Shown: piece by piece, positions 10,091-21,577 of the stretch
Layout of the letters: each line of letters opens with the position of its first letter
How positions within the stretch are numbered: position 1 is the first letter of the stretch
Assembly (NCBI GenBank): GCA_020740775.1
Contig: JAHEWK010000003.1
Coordinates: 1,984,001-2,048,000 of the forward strand
Reading direction: 5' to 3'
Length of the DNA: 64,000 nucleotides
From: Ilyonectria destructans
Taxonomy: Eukaryota > Ascomycota > Sordariomycetes > Hypocreales > Nectriaceae
The notes under the pieces: generated by a model
What the model was told of the DNA's origin: nothing
The model's input: the letters and a program-made list of their open reading frames with translations, nothing else
Databases searched by the model: none
Translations under genes and position numbers: made by a program

Positions 10091-11972
10091 CCTCGACGGC
10101 ACAGGATACGTATCTCGTCGTCTCCCCTCAAGGTCCCTTTGACAGCGCCTCAAGGATGCACATATCCACGGACCAACCTTGAGGCTAAAGGAGTGAGCCA
10201 TTTTCTTCACTACGTATCCGTACCTCGCCCCACGATCTGAAGGCTGCTAGGGCACCCCGGCGGCATCGCGCTCCGTCCCCACGGGTCCGGACATGCCACA
10301 AACCAAACTCCGGCCGCCATGGCCAGTCACCGTGGACCGGCGACCTATCCAGGCCCCGTTAGGAGTCCTGGGGGTGGATAAGGCACGGCTGAGACGGAAA
10401 AGAGCCTGCAGCTAGGGCGTGTGGGTCGGTACGCCTTCTAGAAGACGCCGACGGGGCTCGCCTTCATAGCCAATGCCCGTCTCCGATCCCACGAAGCCCA
10501 CAGTTTGGCCGCGGTCGCCCCCCAAAAAAACCCGCGAGGCCGACTTGTATCGCCCTGGGATTACTTGGAATGTCTGCGATTGGCGCGACACGGCGGGTAT
10601 CTAGCGATCCGCCATTCCCGGACATCTCCCACTTTTATGTCCCAAGGCATTGGTCATGTGTTGGGATGACCTCGACCATCCTGCAGACTTGACGATGTGA
10701 TGGTACGGCTAATCATCCACACCACTAGATAGCACCCATGATTCTGAATGGCACTTTCGGCCAGTCTCGGATGTTGTGTCCACGGCGTCTCCCCTTTGGA
10801 GAGGGGAAACCGGGTCTGTTAGCCCAGAAGCAATGGACAGATGTTGGTCCAAGGTCTCCTTGGTGTAAGTCCTTCCCTGCCAAGACAGGCTTGCCGGGTT
10901 AGTTGGTGATGTCCGCCTTGTCTGCCATAACCACGCGGGCGGTTGGCGTGATACCTAACTGCAGCCGCAGGATGGCACTAGACAGCTAATCCCTCGTCCA
11001 TGGGTTTCACAGTCCAGATGACGTTGAGGGAAGGTCAGCTTCCCAACAGAGCATCGTGGAGAGCCAGTACGCTAGTTATCCCCGCACTCAGGCTCCACGA
11101 TGGACGCAAGGATGATTGGCTTGTACCATGAGCATCCCCTGGCTTGTTCTCACCGCATGTCCCTAAGAATTGCCTGGGCGAATAGAGCCTTGGCAATATT
11201 ATGTTGCAGCACGTCCATGAGGCTTTTTTTAATGGATCGAGAAAGACCCATCTGGCATTGCCAACCACATCTTCCGGACTCAATGGTCCCGGTCCAGAAC
11301 GCTGCAGCGCGGGGGGAGCTGCAGAATCATCACATGGTTGCTCGACAATATCAAAGCTTTCGCGTTATCGCGCCAACCGCCCGCCAGCAGCTGCAAGGAC
11401 AAGGCCATTGTTCCGTCACTGGGGCATCGTGCTCCCAAACTCGTGCAGTTGAGTGCTTTTGGCACCTCCCGGATTGAAATATAGACGCGGTCATCCGAGA
11501 GCCGGCTGGGTTATGCAGATGCATGATGTATGTCAAGCGTCTCGCTTGGAAAGCTTCGTTGGCAGCACACAACATTCCATGGCTTTCCTGCTACTCGCTC
11601 TCGTATTTCGTTTTCTTTCATGTCCCTCTTATCGCTCCTGTCGGCATCCAGTCTGATGCAAGTGTTATTCCCATTACGCCATGAGGAGTCCAGGGTGTAG
11701 GTCCACAACTGTTGCCATCTGTTCGGTGTCCCAATAGTCGATGTTGCCCTCCAGGGTCTTCTCGAAGCGTGGGGTGTGACCTGATGCTCAGGAAGTCTAC
11801 CTTGTAGGCACCCAATGACATCCATGTCGAGTCATTTATATAGTCCTGGCTGGCATGCAAAAAGCGGCGTGGGCTCCCACAGTTGGTGAAGGTTGGACCG
11901 AATTTGATACCGAATATGAAATGGTATCAGTGATCCAGGATGGAGGCTCACTCTATCCAGCAAGGGAGATGG
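10091..11972. other. Gene-free stretch, promoter side of the 65-aa gene
   Basis: No coding gene is recognised; the longest frames are about 125 codons and look random. An inverted pair of CCCCT/AGGGG stress-type elements (TCCCCT...AGGGGA) lies at 10790-10807. The last few hundred bases are downstream of the cyclin stop codon and should hold its 3' UTR. Confidence 0.45.
10790..10807. promoter_or_regulatory. Inverted CCCCT/AGGGG pair (STRE-like)
   Basis: TCCCCT and AGGGGA arms, 6 bp each, are separated by 6 bp, about 840 bp upstream of the 65-aa gene. CCCCT is the stress-response element core bound by Msn2/4-type zinc fingers. Function here is inferred only. Confidence 0.3.
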
Positions 11973-12969
11973 CTACTTGCTGTCCATCATATTCATGATC
12001 TGTTGCTCTTCGTCGATATCCGCGGTGCCATTGCCAGCACGCAGCCCCCTCTTTTGCATCTCACCCTCCACGGCCGTCCGGGTAAGCATACCTCGTGCGA
12101 GGTGAGGCATGTCATCATTTTGTTTGCGCAAGCAGTTCTCAACGCTGCGCATGGCTACTACCAGAAATCCCAACTCTTCCCTGTCGACATCGAAGACCTC
12201 CCACCACTCGCATTCGGGCATCTTGGCGCCGGCGTCTCGAGCAGCATTGTAAATGGCGGCTGTTGCTAGTGCATGTGGTTGATGGGTGAGAAACAGCATC
12301 TGTGGCGATAGCAACGCCGTATTGAGGTACTGAATAGTACGGAGAGAAATTGTGGACTTAGGCTGGGCAAGAAATTCTAGTGTTTGGAGATAGGTGATGG
12401 CCAGAGGATGGGGGAGAGAGACATGGGTGTCGAAGGAGAGGGTGTAAAGGATGCGGGCTTCGATGGCGAGGAGTCGGTTTTGGAAATTGAAGTAGTCGGC
12501 TTCGGACACGTAGTACGACTTGGGAACATTTCTGGGCGCGTCTCGGGGGAGCGGAAATGATGAGTTTTCCGATAGCAGGTAGGCGTAGACGGTGGACAAG
12601 TCGCGTGTTGACCGAGGCTGTGATCCCATTTTGGACACAAGATAGAGGGCGGCAGCAGAGGCGTCCTACGCAATGTCAGTATCGCAACGAGGGGGACACG
12701 CCAGGACGCTGGTGCATGGGAGACTGCAGGAGAGGGAGAATTACACTAAACTCGTTGGCCATGGGGGAGTCGACAAGCCAGTATCGTGCCAGGATGACGT
12801 TGGCCTGCGCAGTCACGGACTGGGGGAGCTCGAGGAGGCGGCCGGCGGCCTGGGTGAGGCATTGGGTGGCGATGAAGATGGCGTCCTGGAGATCCTGAGG
12901 TAGATTGGAGAAGGAGGAGCGGTGGTACAGCTGGGACGCCGTCGCGAGCGGGTTGATGAGATGCGACAT
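11973..12969 (-). CDS. Cyclin-box protein, transcription-type (cyclin L/K/T-like)
   Basis: Exons 12969-12745 and 12665-11973 join across a 79-bp intron (GTAATT donor, GCGTAG acceptor) in phase 0, giving 305 residues. The first cyclin box covers roughly residues 20-150: LPQSVTAQANVILARYWL, then DSPMANEF and the post-intron DASAAALYLVSKMGSQPR, the usual cyclin helix 1-3 pattern in which chromosomal cyclins move from A..IL to CL.LA.K. A second repeat follows (LNTALLSPQMLFLTHQP, ALATAAIYNAARDAGAKMP, then EWWEVFDV). There is no destruction box near the N-terminus. Such cyclins partner Cdk9/10/11-type kinases in transcription or splicing. The exact subfamily is uncertain. It is transcribed away from seh1. 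Confidence 0.85.
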
Positions 12970-14107
12970 GTTGTGGAGGGGGACTGCTGAAGTCGGTTGA
13001 CAGAGGTGTGAATGGTTGTGAGCTCGAGCTGTCAAGTTTTGCGAGGCTGAGACCTTTGGCGCCGGCAGCTCTCTACCTTGCAGTGGGGGCCACTCATGCC
13101 TCCCCACCCCTGCTCCTCATGACACCACTAACCCTCGTCCCGGAATACTTACACTGGCGGCTGAGACATTCTTGAAATGACAAAGAAATAGGGTCCTGGA
13201 TCTTCATTGGGTTCTTTTGGTATATTCCAAGACGGCATTCGACCTCGATTTGTATTGAATGGAATGGAGATAGAGATGCATGCTTACCTAACAAAGAAGT
13301 TCAGAGAGGCTCACGTTCACAATGGGAGTCAACTGAGGTTATCTCGCGAGAGTTTAAGTAGTAATGAGAAGGGAAACCATTTGATGTTGATGGCAGTTCT
13401 ATTTATTAGTACGTACCGTGGTGCAGTCTAGGTCGGTTGATTACCTTATTTGACATTAGAACAATACTCTGGATGGCATCAGGCAGGTAGCTGGCCAACT
13501 CCTTTGGAAGTGAACCCTCCACTTGCACGTCGCATAAAGGCGAAATTCTCGGTGGAAATGTACGATGTATTACATCCTACAGTCGAGCATACAATGTCAA
13601 GACGAAAGAAGGTAAGACGCCCTGTTGGGTGCAAATGGTCGAAGCTGAACAGGGGTGGGCTAGGCCAGGCGGGAACAACGGTTGATTTGGGTGGGTGGCA
13701 TTGATTACTGGGAGCTTCTCGGTCTGTGCTGCGTACCATGGGAATAAATCTCCAGGTCTGAGAGTCAAATTAATCCACTCTAAATGAAACTGCACAATCG
13801 TTACAGGAACGATTTCCAGAAGCTGTCAAGGGGTTTTCTTCCGTCGTATTCTCACGTGCGGTGACCGATTTGCGGGGCATCTGGCATCTGGCATCTGCAC
13901 CGACAGGGTACGTAGCTTGAGCCGCAGTGGAGCGCACCCTCCACGACATGCCACCACCCGCAGTCGGAGCCATCACCACCACGACGATCGCGCATCCCTC
14001 CTTTCGACTCCCTCAATCACCACCACCACCAACATCTCCGTCGCCTTTTGCAGCCGCCTCTCCGCCGCTCGCCGTCTGTCGCCCTCCTCTTCCGCCCTCC
14101 GTCGACA
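12970..14107. other. Divergent promoter region, cyclin gene / seh1
   Basis: About 1.1 kb between two divergent start codons. No coding frame is convincing and no TATA box is clear. The last 150 bases before seh1 are pyrimidine- and CCACC-rich, like a fungal leader. Nothing else stands out. Confidence 0.45.
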
Positions 14108-15595
14108 ATGGCCACCTCCATTCCTCCCTCCCCCAACGAAGAGAAATCCGCCTTTGACCTCAACCTCCAGCACGGTCACAAGGACCTGGTCCAGGCCGTC
14201 GCCTTCAACACCTACGGCGACCGCTGCGCCACTGGCTCCGTCGATGGCAAGATTCGGGTCTTTAACCGCCACAAGGACGGTACCTGGCGCCTGTGCGACA
14301 CGTGGGCTGCCCACGGCGGTGAGATTCTAGAGGTAATACATACAATCGCAACCCTAACCCGCCTCTTTCGCCATCCCATGCATTCGGGCACTGCCTATCT
14401 GGATCGGTGTCTATTTTGTCGCTTATTCTGTGGTATCTTAGTCGTAGGCGCACATCACTGACCTTCTCCACAGTTACAATGGCTCCCATCCACGGTCTAC
14501 CCCAACCTCATCGCCTCCCTCGGAATCGAGGGTTGGTTCCGTCTCTGGGCTGAGGATCCCTCCGCTGCCCCTGGCCGTCGCTTCTGCACTGGTCGCGCCG
14601 GCAATGGCAAACCTGCCTTCGACACCCGATCCAACAAGGCCCCATATCGCTCTTTCTCCATGAAACACAACGAGGAGACACGCCACACCTATCTCGCCCT
14701 CCTTGCGACCGACGGCCGCCTGACCATCTATGAGAATGACCAGCCTGAGAACTTGTCAGAGTACACTTCCATTGACGAGTTCAGTGTCTCTCCCAAACCC
14801 AGTCGGGGAGAGGAGCTCGCATTCCGCGTTCGCTTCGATCCTAACCCTGAGCCATGCTATACGGCCCTGCGCGCCGGTGTCCCCACTGACTCCCTTGGCC
14901 TTGTTGTTGCTGCCATGAACGCCGTCAAGGTCTACCGATCGCGCGACATTGTTGCTACTTCAATGGGCGTCCAACAGGCCCAAAAGGAGTTTTACCTCGC
15001 TGTAGAGATAACAGGTCATCGCGGCCTGGTCCGAGATGTGGCTTGGGCACCTGGAAATATCAGGGGATATGATGTCATCGCAACTGCCTGCCAGGATGGT
15101 TACGCCCGGGTATTCCGGGTCGAAACGCCTTTCTCGGAAGATGATGGCAAGTCGTGGTCTGCCACCGACCTTCTGAAGTCCAACCCGCACTCTACTTCTA
15201 AAGATACTTTGAACGGCAGCGGCGCTCCTGCTGAAAAGTCACAACCTCAAACACCTCAGCTGTCATCCCAACAACTTTACCAGCAGCAGCAACAACAGCA
15301 CCCTCATCATCAGCAGCTCCAATCTGGCCTCAGTGCCAGCCTTGCCAAATCAGGCACTCCAGGGGACCGGCACTGGGCCGGCCAGCCTGGTCAGGTCAAA
15401 CATACGTTCCACGAGATCTCACGGCTCGACAATCACCGGACACCCGTCTGGCGTGTCGGTTTCGACGATGACGGTCAGATCCTTGGCAGTACGGGCGACG
15501 ACGGCCGCTTGCTCTGCTATCGCCAGACACCAGACGGTGCCTGGGCTAAGAGCTCGGAGCTAGCCATGATCAAGGCACGCATGGCGGCACCGTGA
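14108..15595 (+). CDS. seh1: Nucleoporin Seh1 (WD40; Nup84/Y complex and SEA complex)
   Basis: Exons 14108-14332 and 14474-15595 join across a 141-bp intron (GTAATA donor, CTCCACAG acceptor), giving 448 residues. Seh1 is a beta-propeller subunit shared by the nuclear pore outer-ring Y complex and the SEA/GATOR2 complex on the vacuole that controls TORC1. WD-type blades are visible: HGHKDLVQAVAFNTYGDRCA and GKIRVFNRH at the start, EGWFRLWAED, then ITGHRGLVRDVAWAPG and TPVWRVGFDDDGQILGSTGD near the end. It is longer than the roughly 350-residue animal proteins because of a Ser/Pro and Gln/His-rich insert at about residues 310-370 (a QQQQQQ run). The protein ends shortly after the last blade. 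Confidence 0.93.
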
Positions 15596-16683
15596 GCAAC
15601 AATGGGTATTAATCCAAGTTCAGAACTTTTAAGAGCGCCTCCGGTACACAAGATCGTTTATCGTATTGTTTGGTCAAAGCGCCAAATAACAACCAGAAGT
15701 CCCGAGTCACGACGATACCCTTCAATGCTAGGGTCAGGGCCATGGTTGTTTTGTCAGGCTTCCACTAACTCTCCGCGGCCCGTACTAATCTTCAGATGAG
15801 CTAAGAAAGACTCTACTTTCGCCCACTCAAGAGGCCACACTGAGCATATAGACATTTCTGAGTTTCCACGAGTCGAGCGGTCGACCCAGATGCTTCGTAT
15901 CAACATGCGTATATTGATTGTTCAGCCTTGGGGAGGCCTCGGCCCTACAACCACACTGTCACAAACTCATTTGTCGTAGCCGAAACCGGCGCAAAGAGCC
16001 TGGCAGGTTCTAGACTAGTTACTATAGAGGGTATTTAACTGCGGGTGCTTGGTGTTTAATGTGGCCAAGCTACATAAAGTTGAGCCGAGTAGGAGCGTAA
16101 AGAGAAGCCCATCGTACATAGTCAAAAACTAGATTTGGAAACGCTGCTTAGATAGATATTCACTTAAGGTTGATAGTCAACAAGAACTCAAATTTAGGCA
16201 CCAGGACTTTTGAATACTCCAATATCATTTTTATTTTGAGTATTTACGGTGCTAGGGGTGACCACTCTTTGTGGCCCCCTCGGGAAGATATCTCTTGGGT
16301 TTTGCATTTTAGCCCTTTCCTCTGTGACCTAGACGCCCAATCTGATGTGGCGTGTGAAAATATCGTTGGAATAAAACAAAAAAAGAAGCATGCCAAACCC
16401 CCTAAAACGCCATTCGTGAGTCGATGTTTTGATTTGCGTCAGTGTGCAATCGTCTTTGATAGGAGGGTGAGAGTGGCGAGCATGACGTTGAGCGTGTTAG
16501 TCAGCCATACATATAGCTCGTACTTTCAAACGTCAGATGAGCCGCCGACTCTCAGCTTCCCATGTCGATAACGATCTACAGCGCTTGTGTTCCGCTCGAC
16601 ACGACAATCCTCCAGTTCTTCGACGATGCGCAATAATCGATCGTCCGTTCATTGTCTCGTCATTAACAGTCTTTTCGAGTCGC
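15596..16683. other. Convergent 3' regions of seh1 and the desaturase
   Basis: About 1.1 kb between two stop codons. AT-leaning, with no convincing gene; it should hold both 3' UTRs and poly(A) signals. Nothing else seen. Confidence 0.45.
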
Positions 16684-18191
16684 TTAAGCAGCGTCGGCGC
16701 TGGCAGCAGGCTGGACGACCTTGGTAACCTGGGTACCGGCGCGGTGAATGCGCTGGCCAGCAGAGTCGTTCATGTAGGTGACATCCTTGTTCTCGAACTG
16801 AGCTCGCTTCCAGACCTCGACTTCACCGCCACCACGGAGAACACCCACGCGCATGGTTGACAAGAGGTTGTGGGCGGCGTTGGAGTGGTTGTAGACACCA
16901 CCGTTGAAGATGGCGGTGGCATCCTTACCAATAGAGGAGTTGATGAGGGCCCGACCACCGGGGTGGTCCTTGATGAAGTCACCAATGTCGTGGATAACAC
17001 CGGCAATAGCGACGAGGGCCTTGCCGTTCTTAGAGTCGGCAACAAAGTTGTCCCAGTGGATAACAGGGAGCTGGTCCAGGGGAATACCCCAGTCGAGTGT
17101 GGCACGCTTCTGGTCGAGCTTCTTCTGGAGCTGCTGGACACGGCCCTTCTCGATCTCGTTCTGACGGAACTGCTTCAGGTCGTAGGCAAGGCCAAGCTGC
17201 TTCCAGACCCAGATAGACCACTTAGTGGGGTCGTACTGGTACCACTGGATGGCGTTGCGGTAATCGGAGGGGAACTCGTGGTGGAAGTTGTGGTAGCCCT
17301 CTCCGAGAGTAACAAAGGCGGTGATGACGTGATCACGAGGAGAGTTTCGGTCGTCAAAGGGCTGGTCACCGAGCCAGTGGGCGAGCGAGTTGACGCAGAA
17401 GGTGGCCTGCTGTACGAAGCAGATGCGGAGGATACCAGCATAGACGAAGCCACCAAGCCAGTCACCCCAGCCGAGACCAGCGACGACGGTAGGAAAGATG
17501 AGAGCCATGGTGACGACACACTTCAGAAAGTTCCTGTGCTGCCAGACGACAATAGGGTCCTCGTTAAGGTCGGTGATATCGGTTCGGCCCTGGCGCTTAG
17601 GGTTCTGCTTGAAAACCATCCATCCCATGTGGGAGTACCAGAAACCCTTGCGGACGGAGTAGGGGTCCTTGTCGGTATCGGTGTATCGGTGGTGGACGCG
17701 GTGGCCATACGACCACCAACGGATGGAACCCTCAACGGCACCAGCGCCGACAGCAGCGAGGTAGATCTTAAGGGGAGTGGTGGCCTTGTAGCAGGAGTGA
17801 GACCAGAGACGATGGTATCCTACAGGTACATGGTTAGTGCCAATGGTCTTCAGAGCTACACGGAGCTCGCGGGAGCTAAGGGAAGCTTACCAGCAGTGAT
17901 GCCGAGGCCAGTGTGGACGTAGTAGAAGACGGCCCAGAGAGCGGTATAGAGGCGGAGAGGAACCCAGTAGGAGGAGATGAACCCGATAAGGGGAACGATG
18001 ACGATGAAGGTGGTGTTGAGCCAGTTGACGTGCTGGTGGAAGTTGCCCCAGGTCATGGGCGTGTCGGCAATGTGCACCTTGGCCTTGGCAGCCTCGACCT
18101 TGGCACCAGTGTTGCCTCGAAGGGGCACATAGTCCTTCGTGCCATCGGGAAAGGCGGCGGCAGCCTTTGCGTCCGTTGAGGACGACGACAT
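16684..18191 (-). CDS. ole1: Stearoyl-CoA (delta-9) desaturase with C-terminal cytochrome b5 domain
   Basis: Exons 18191-17891 and 17819-16684 join across a 71-bp intron (GTAAGC donor, CTGTAG acceptor), giving 478 residues. It introduces the first double bond into palmitoyl- and stearoyl-CoA at the ER membrane, using electrons from the fused cytochrome b5. The di-iron histidine boxes are all present: HRLWSH just after the splice junction (about residues 103-108), HRVHHRY at about 140, and [12 protein letters not shown]. Hydrophobic pairs flank them (around residues 60-100 and 205-250). The b5 domain carries the haem-ligand motif HPGG. Length and domain order match fungal Ole1. The first about 40 residues are a soluble cytosolic tail. 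A TATA-like box lies about 180 bp upstream. Confidence 0.97.
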
Positions 18192-18370
18192 TGTGAGTGT
18201 GTTGTGTCGGAGTCGAGAACGGGGTGTAGAAGGGCCTTCTCGAGAAGGGAGGGAGTGAAGGACGAAGCTCTAGGAATTAAGAGATCCTCGTCGAGGAGAT
18301 TATAAAGGAGATGAAGAGGAGGGATGGGGGATTGACAAGGAAGTCGGTTGGGGCGGAGGCGCCAAAAGGG

Positions 18371-18378
18371 CTTTATAT
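18371..18378 (-). promoter_or_regulatory. TATA-like box of the desaturase gene
   Basis: GATATAAAG-type sequence on the minus strand about 180 bp upstream of the ATG at 18191; the distance fits a fungal core promoter. Confidence 0.4.
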
Positions 18379-21300
18379 CAAGTCCCGACCCGGACCCAGG
18401 CGAGTTGAGAGACTGGGTAGTGGATAAGAAAAGAGGCGGAAAGCCGGGGGGGTGTGCGAGGAGTGGAGGAGTGGAGGAGTGTGGCGAGCTCGCGGTAGAA
18501 GGAGTAAAGAGCTGCAAGGACAACGACCACAGCAGCAAGGGCGGAGGCGATCCCGAAAAAGCAGTGCTGGAGAGGGTCGATACCTTGCTTCTAGCGAATT
18601 CTGGTTTCTGTGAGGGCCGACGGCTGATTGTGATTTGGTGAATGACGTGTGCGGGTGAGGAAGGTGAAGGAAGATGGAATAACAAGAACAACACGGAGTG
18701 AGGTGAGTGCGTTGGGAATGAGGAGTCACAGGATGGGGGCAAGACGGGCGTTCAATCTGTCTCTGCCTCGGCCTGTTTGTCTCTGTCGCGCATATGCGTG
18801 CTTCTCGTGACAGCTGAGACCGAGTGAAGCCTGACTGACTGTGACCAGAGAGCTGATCAGTGAGTGATAGTGATGAGAGCATGAGAGCAGAGCAAGCGGT
18901 TGTGCAGCTTTTTTTTTTCACCACGCACACCCCAACGTTCACACACCCACCTGCAACAAAAAAAAACCTTTGGGGATGGCCGGACGGAAGGCAGGCTACG
19001 GGACTCTCAGGACACTCCGAGAACCCCGTCGACAACGCCGCCCAGCTCCCACTGAAGCCCAAGGCCCCAGAAGCGCCCCCATCGTTCTCCTCCCCCTTGG
19101 TCCCGGCTTCTTCCCGGTACATGGCCGAACTGGATACCAGCGCGGTACAAGGCCAAAACCTGTTGGCGGGCTGAGAAAGAGGCTGGCGTTGGATTCTCGC
19201 CATGTGGGAACCGCCCATTCCTCCGCCGTCACCCCGACAGGCATTGGGAAGAATATCGCATTCGCCCGGCGCCGTAGTACCGCCAAGGTATCGAAGCCGT
19301 ACAGAAACGCCCTGGGTTGTCCTCCTCTAGGATTGCTCTTTTACCCAATCTGGTCCTGTGACGGGCATGGGACATGTATCAGCACCAGGTGTGCGGCGCA
19401 TGTTGTCTTATCCTGTCATGCCCCAAATCTCGTTGGCATTTGACATCTCCGATCATCTAGATAGGTATCTCAACACCCCCTGCTGGAGCTTCTTTCCCCA
19501 GATGCCGGCACAGATAGGCAAGAAAAAACAATACCCGAAAAATGATGCCAAAAATCAGCCCACGATTGCGAAATTCGCTGCCTGGCATTCGACAATTGGA
19601 GCGAACGACGCAGGGCTGGCTGGGGACGTGAGAATGGACCCTTGCTGCTAGCGTACCCTGTTTTTTTCCCCTTGTCGTCACGGAGCTCTCAACACTTGCA
19701 CCCCCACCCCTTCCCCAACAACTTTTGAAAGGACCCACTGCCCGCTCCGGCCGAAGGTCCAGAGCCCAATCAATGCGGGGCCCGTGTGGCCGTCCGGTTG
19801 CCTCAAACGGCAACAGGCACGGGAGGGTTTCCTGGCGCCGAGCCGGGTACGTACCAATCCTTGTCGGCGGCCATGTACCCTGCCACTGCATCTCTGCGTG
19901 CGGGATACCTCTTCGCCACTCGCTACTCGGGGCACTGGGCCAACTGCAACAACTTGAGGTGCGCCGGGCGCGTGCCTTGCAGGTTCAAAAGCGGCCAGGG
20001 CTTGCTCGGGGGGGCTTGGGAGCTCCACCGCTCTGCGCTGCGATTTGCCGGAGTCCTTGGGGAAAAGGGAAAGACCAGCGCGGCGGAGACAAGGTAAGCA
20101 GTTTCTGATGCTTCCAGTTGGTGAATGTGTCCGAGTGGTGGCTTTTAGCCTTGATATCGTGGCGAATTGAAGCCATTTGACGGTGAGCGCCATTCAACAT
20201 TCGCTTTGGTCCCGGTGATTCCGAGTCCAGAAGGCATGAATTCGTATCTCATAGCGTGGCATGCGAGACTACTCCCTGCATCGACAATAGGCGCCTACTA
20301 CAACGTAGTAGGTTCGGGCAACGTCATCTATCTACGTAGTACTCCGTAACTTGACGTTGCGCTCACTTGCTTTCTGACTTGCCTCAGTAGTTTCATCGAG
20401 CATAAGCCATGGAGCATGATAGTGCTCGCGTCTCTGCACAGTCGTAGGTTTATAGTACAAAGTACAAACAGCATGTACCTCTCTTTAGATAACACCCGTC
20501 CATTCATTCCAGTGCACTAAGTATCAGCGTGTGATTCTGATATCACAGATCTCCTCGCCAATTACCGTCCATACCTAGTCGGCTCCCAGTCACTCCAGCA
20601 TCATAGATCTGGATCAGATCATTCGATTCTTGCTTTCACTGAATCTCGCGTCCATACCCCTCAGCGCTGCAGCCAATCCCTGTACGCCTTAATCTACCTA
20701 GAGACCTCTCACAACTCTCGTCATCTTCTATCCACAACCCAACAACAAAATAAATAGATGAAAAGAGCTGCCAACTTCTCCACGTCGAGGGCACCAGACC
20801 CACCGGCTTTCTTGCCTCAGATCAACCGATGCCTCGGCTCATTTGCAATGCTTGTGACACAATTACATGGTTGGCGCTGTTCAAGGGAGAATGCGTGTCC
20901 CATCATCCTCTCCCCAGCTTTTCCCCAACAGAAACCGGTCGATCGGCTACGCCAAGTCGAGCGACGAATCGCGCTTGGGCCTTCCTTCGTCCCTCGACAC
21001 TGCGACCAAAACCGCACGGCAGCAAAAACAAAAGTCCGGCCCCAAGACGTAAGCTTCAGTCACGTGCACCTCCACCACATTTTTCCAGAACGTTTCATGT
21101 TCAAGCCTTCAAGGATCGCCGTGTGGCGTCCGCTATGCCCCTTCAGGACCTGTCAAATGCGTAGTCTCGAAGCCACGAGGCTTGGGATGGCTTTTGCTAA
21201 GCTTTAGTTATGCCCAAGCTTTTGGAATGGAGTATCACCTCACTCTCAATTCACTTCATTACGTCCCCACGTTATCATCTCGAAGTGCTCATGAGGTGCA

Positions 21301-21577
21301 AAACTCTCTCGATCATATACGACAAATGTAGAAAGTAAGTATCCCAGCAAATCCATTCATCCAAGTCCTCGTGGCGCTTTATGGGAAGATATCCCTTCGA
21401 AAGTCCGTTCCAAAATAAATAAACCCAACCATGATACCTATGCTCGCGTCTCCCATGTAAATGCCCACCGATTGATTGCCCGCCAAGAATGGTTACAATT
21501 ATACATGATGTTCAATCATCGAACAAAAAGAATAAAAAGTGAAACTATAAAGGCACAAAGGGAATAAGTCGTCTTAG
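18379..21577. other. Gene-free stretch of about 3.2 kb upstream of the desaturase
   Basis: No credible gene; open frames are short and of random composition. It contains A/T runs near 18910 and 18960, a perfect 8-bp-arm inverted repeat at 20294-20312, the sequence CTACGTAG nearby, and a GTAC-AAA-GTAC element at 20455-20465. The end near 21400-21570 is probably the 3' UTR of the kinase-like gene. Confidence 0.45.
20294..20312. repeat. Perfect inverted repeat CCTACTAC-AAC-GTAGTAGG
   Basis: Eight-base arms with a 3-base loop, seen directly. It lies in a gene-poor stretch with no obvious transcript. Confidence 0.8.

Noticed and set aside
14341..14370. CCCTAACCC resembling telomere repeat
   Set aside because: A single copy inside the seh1 intron; chance.
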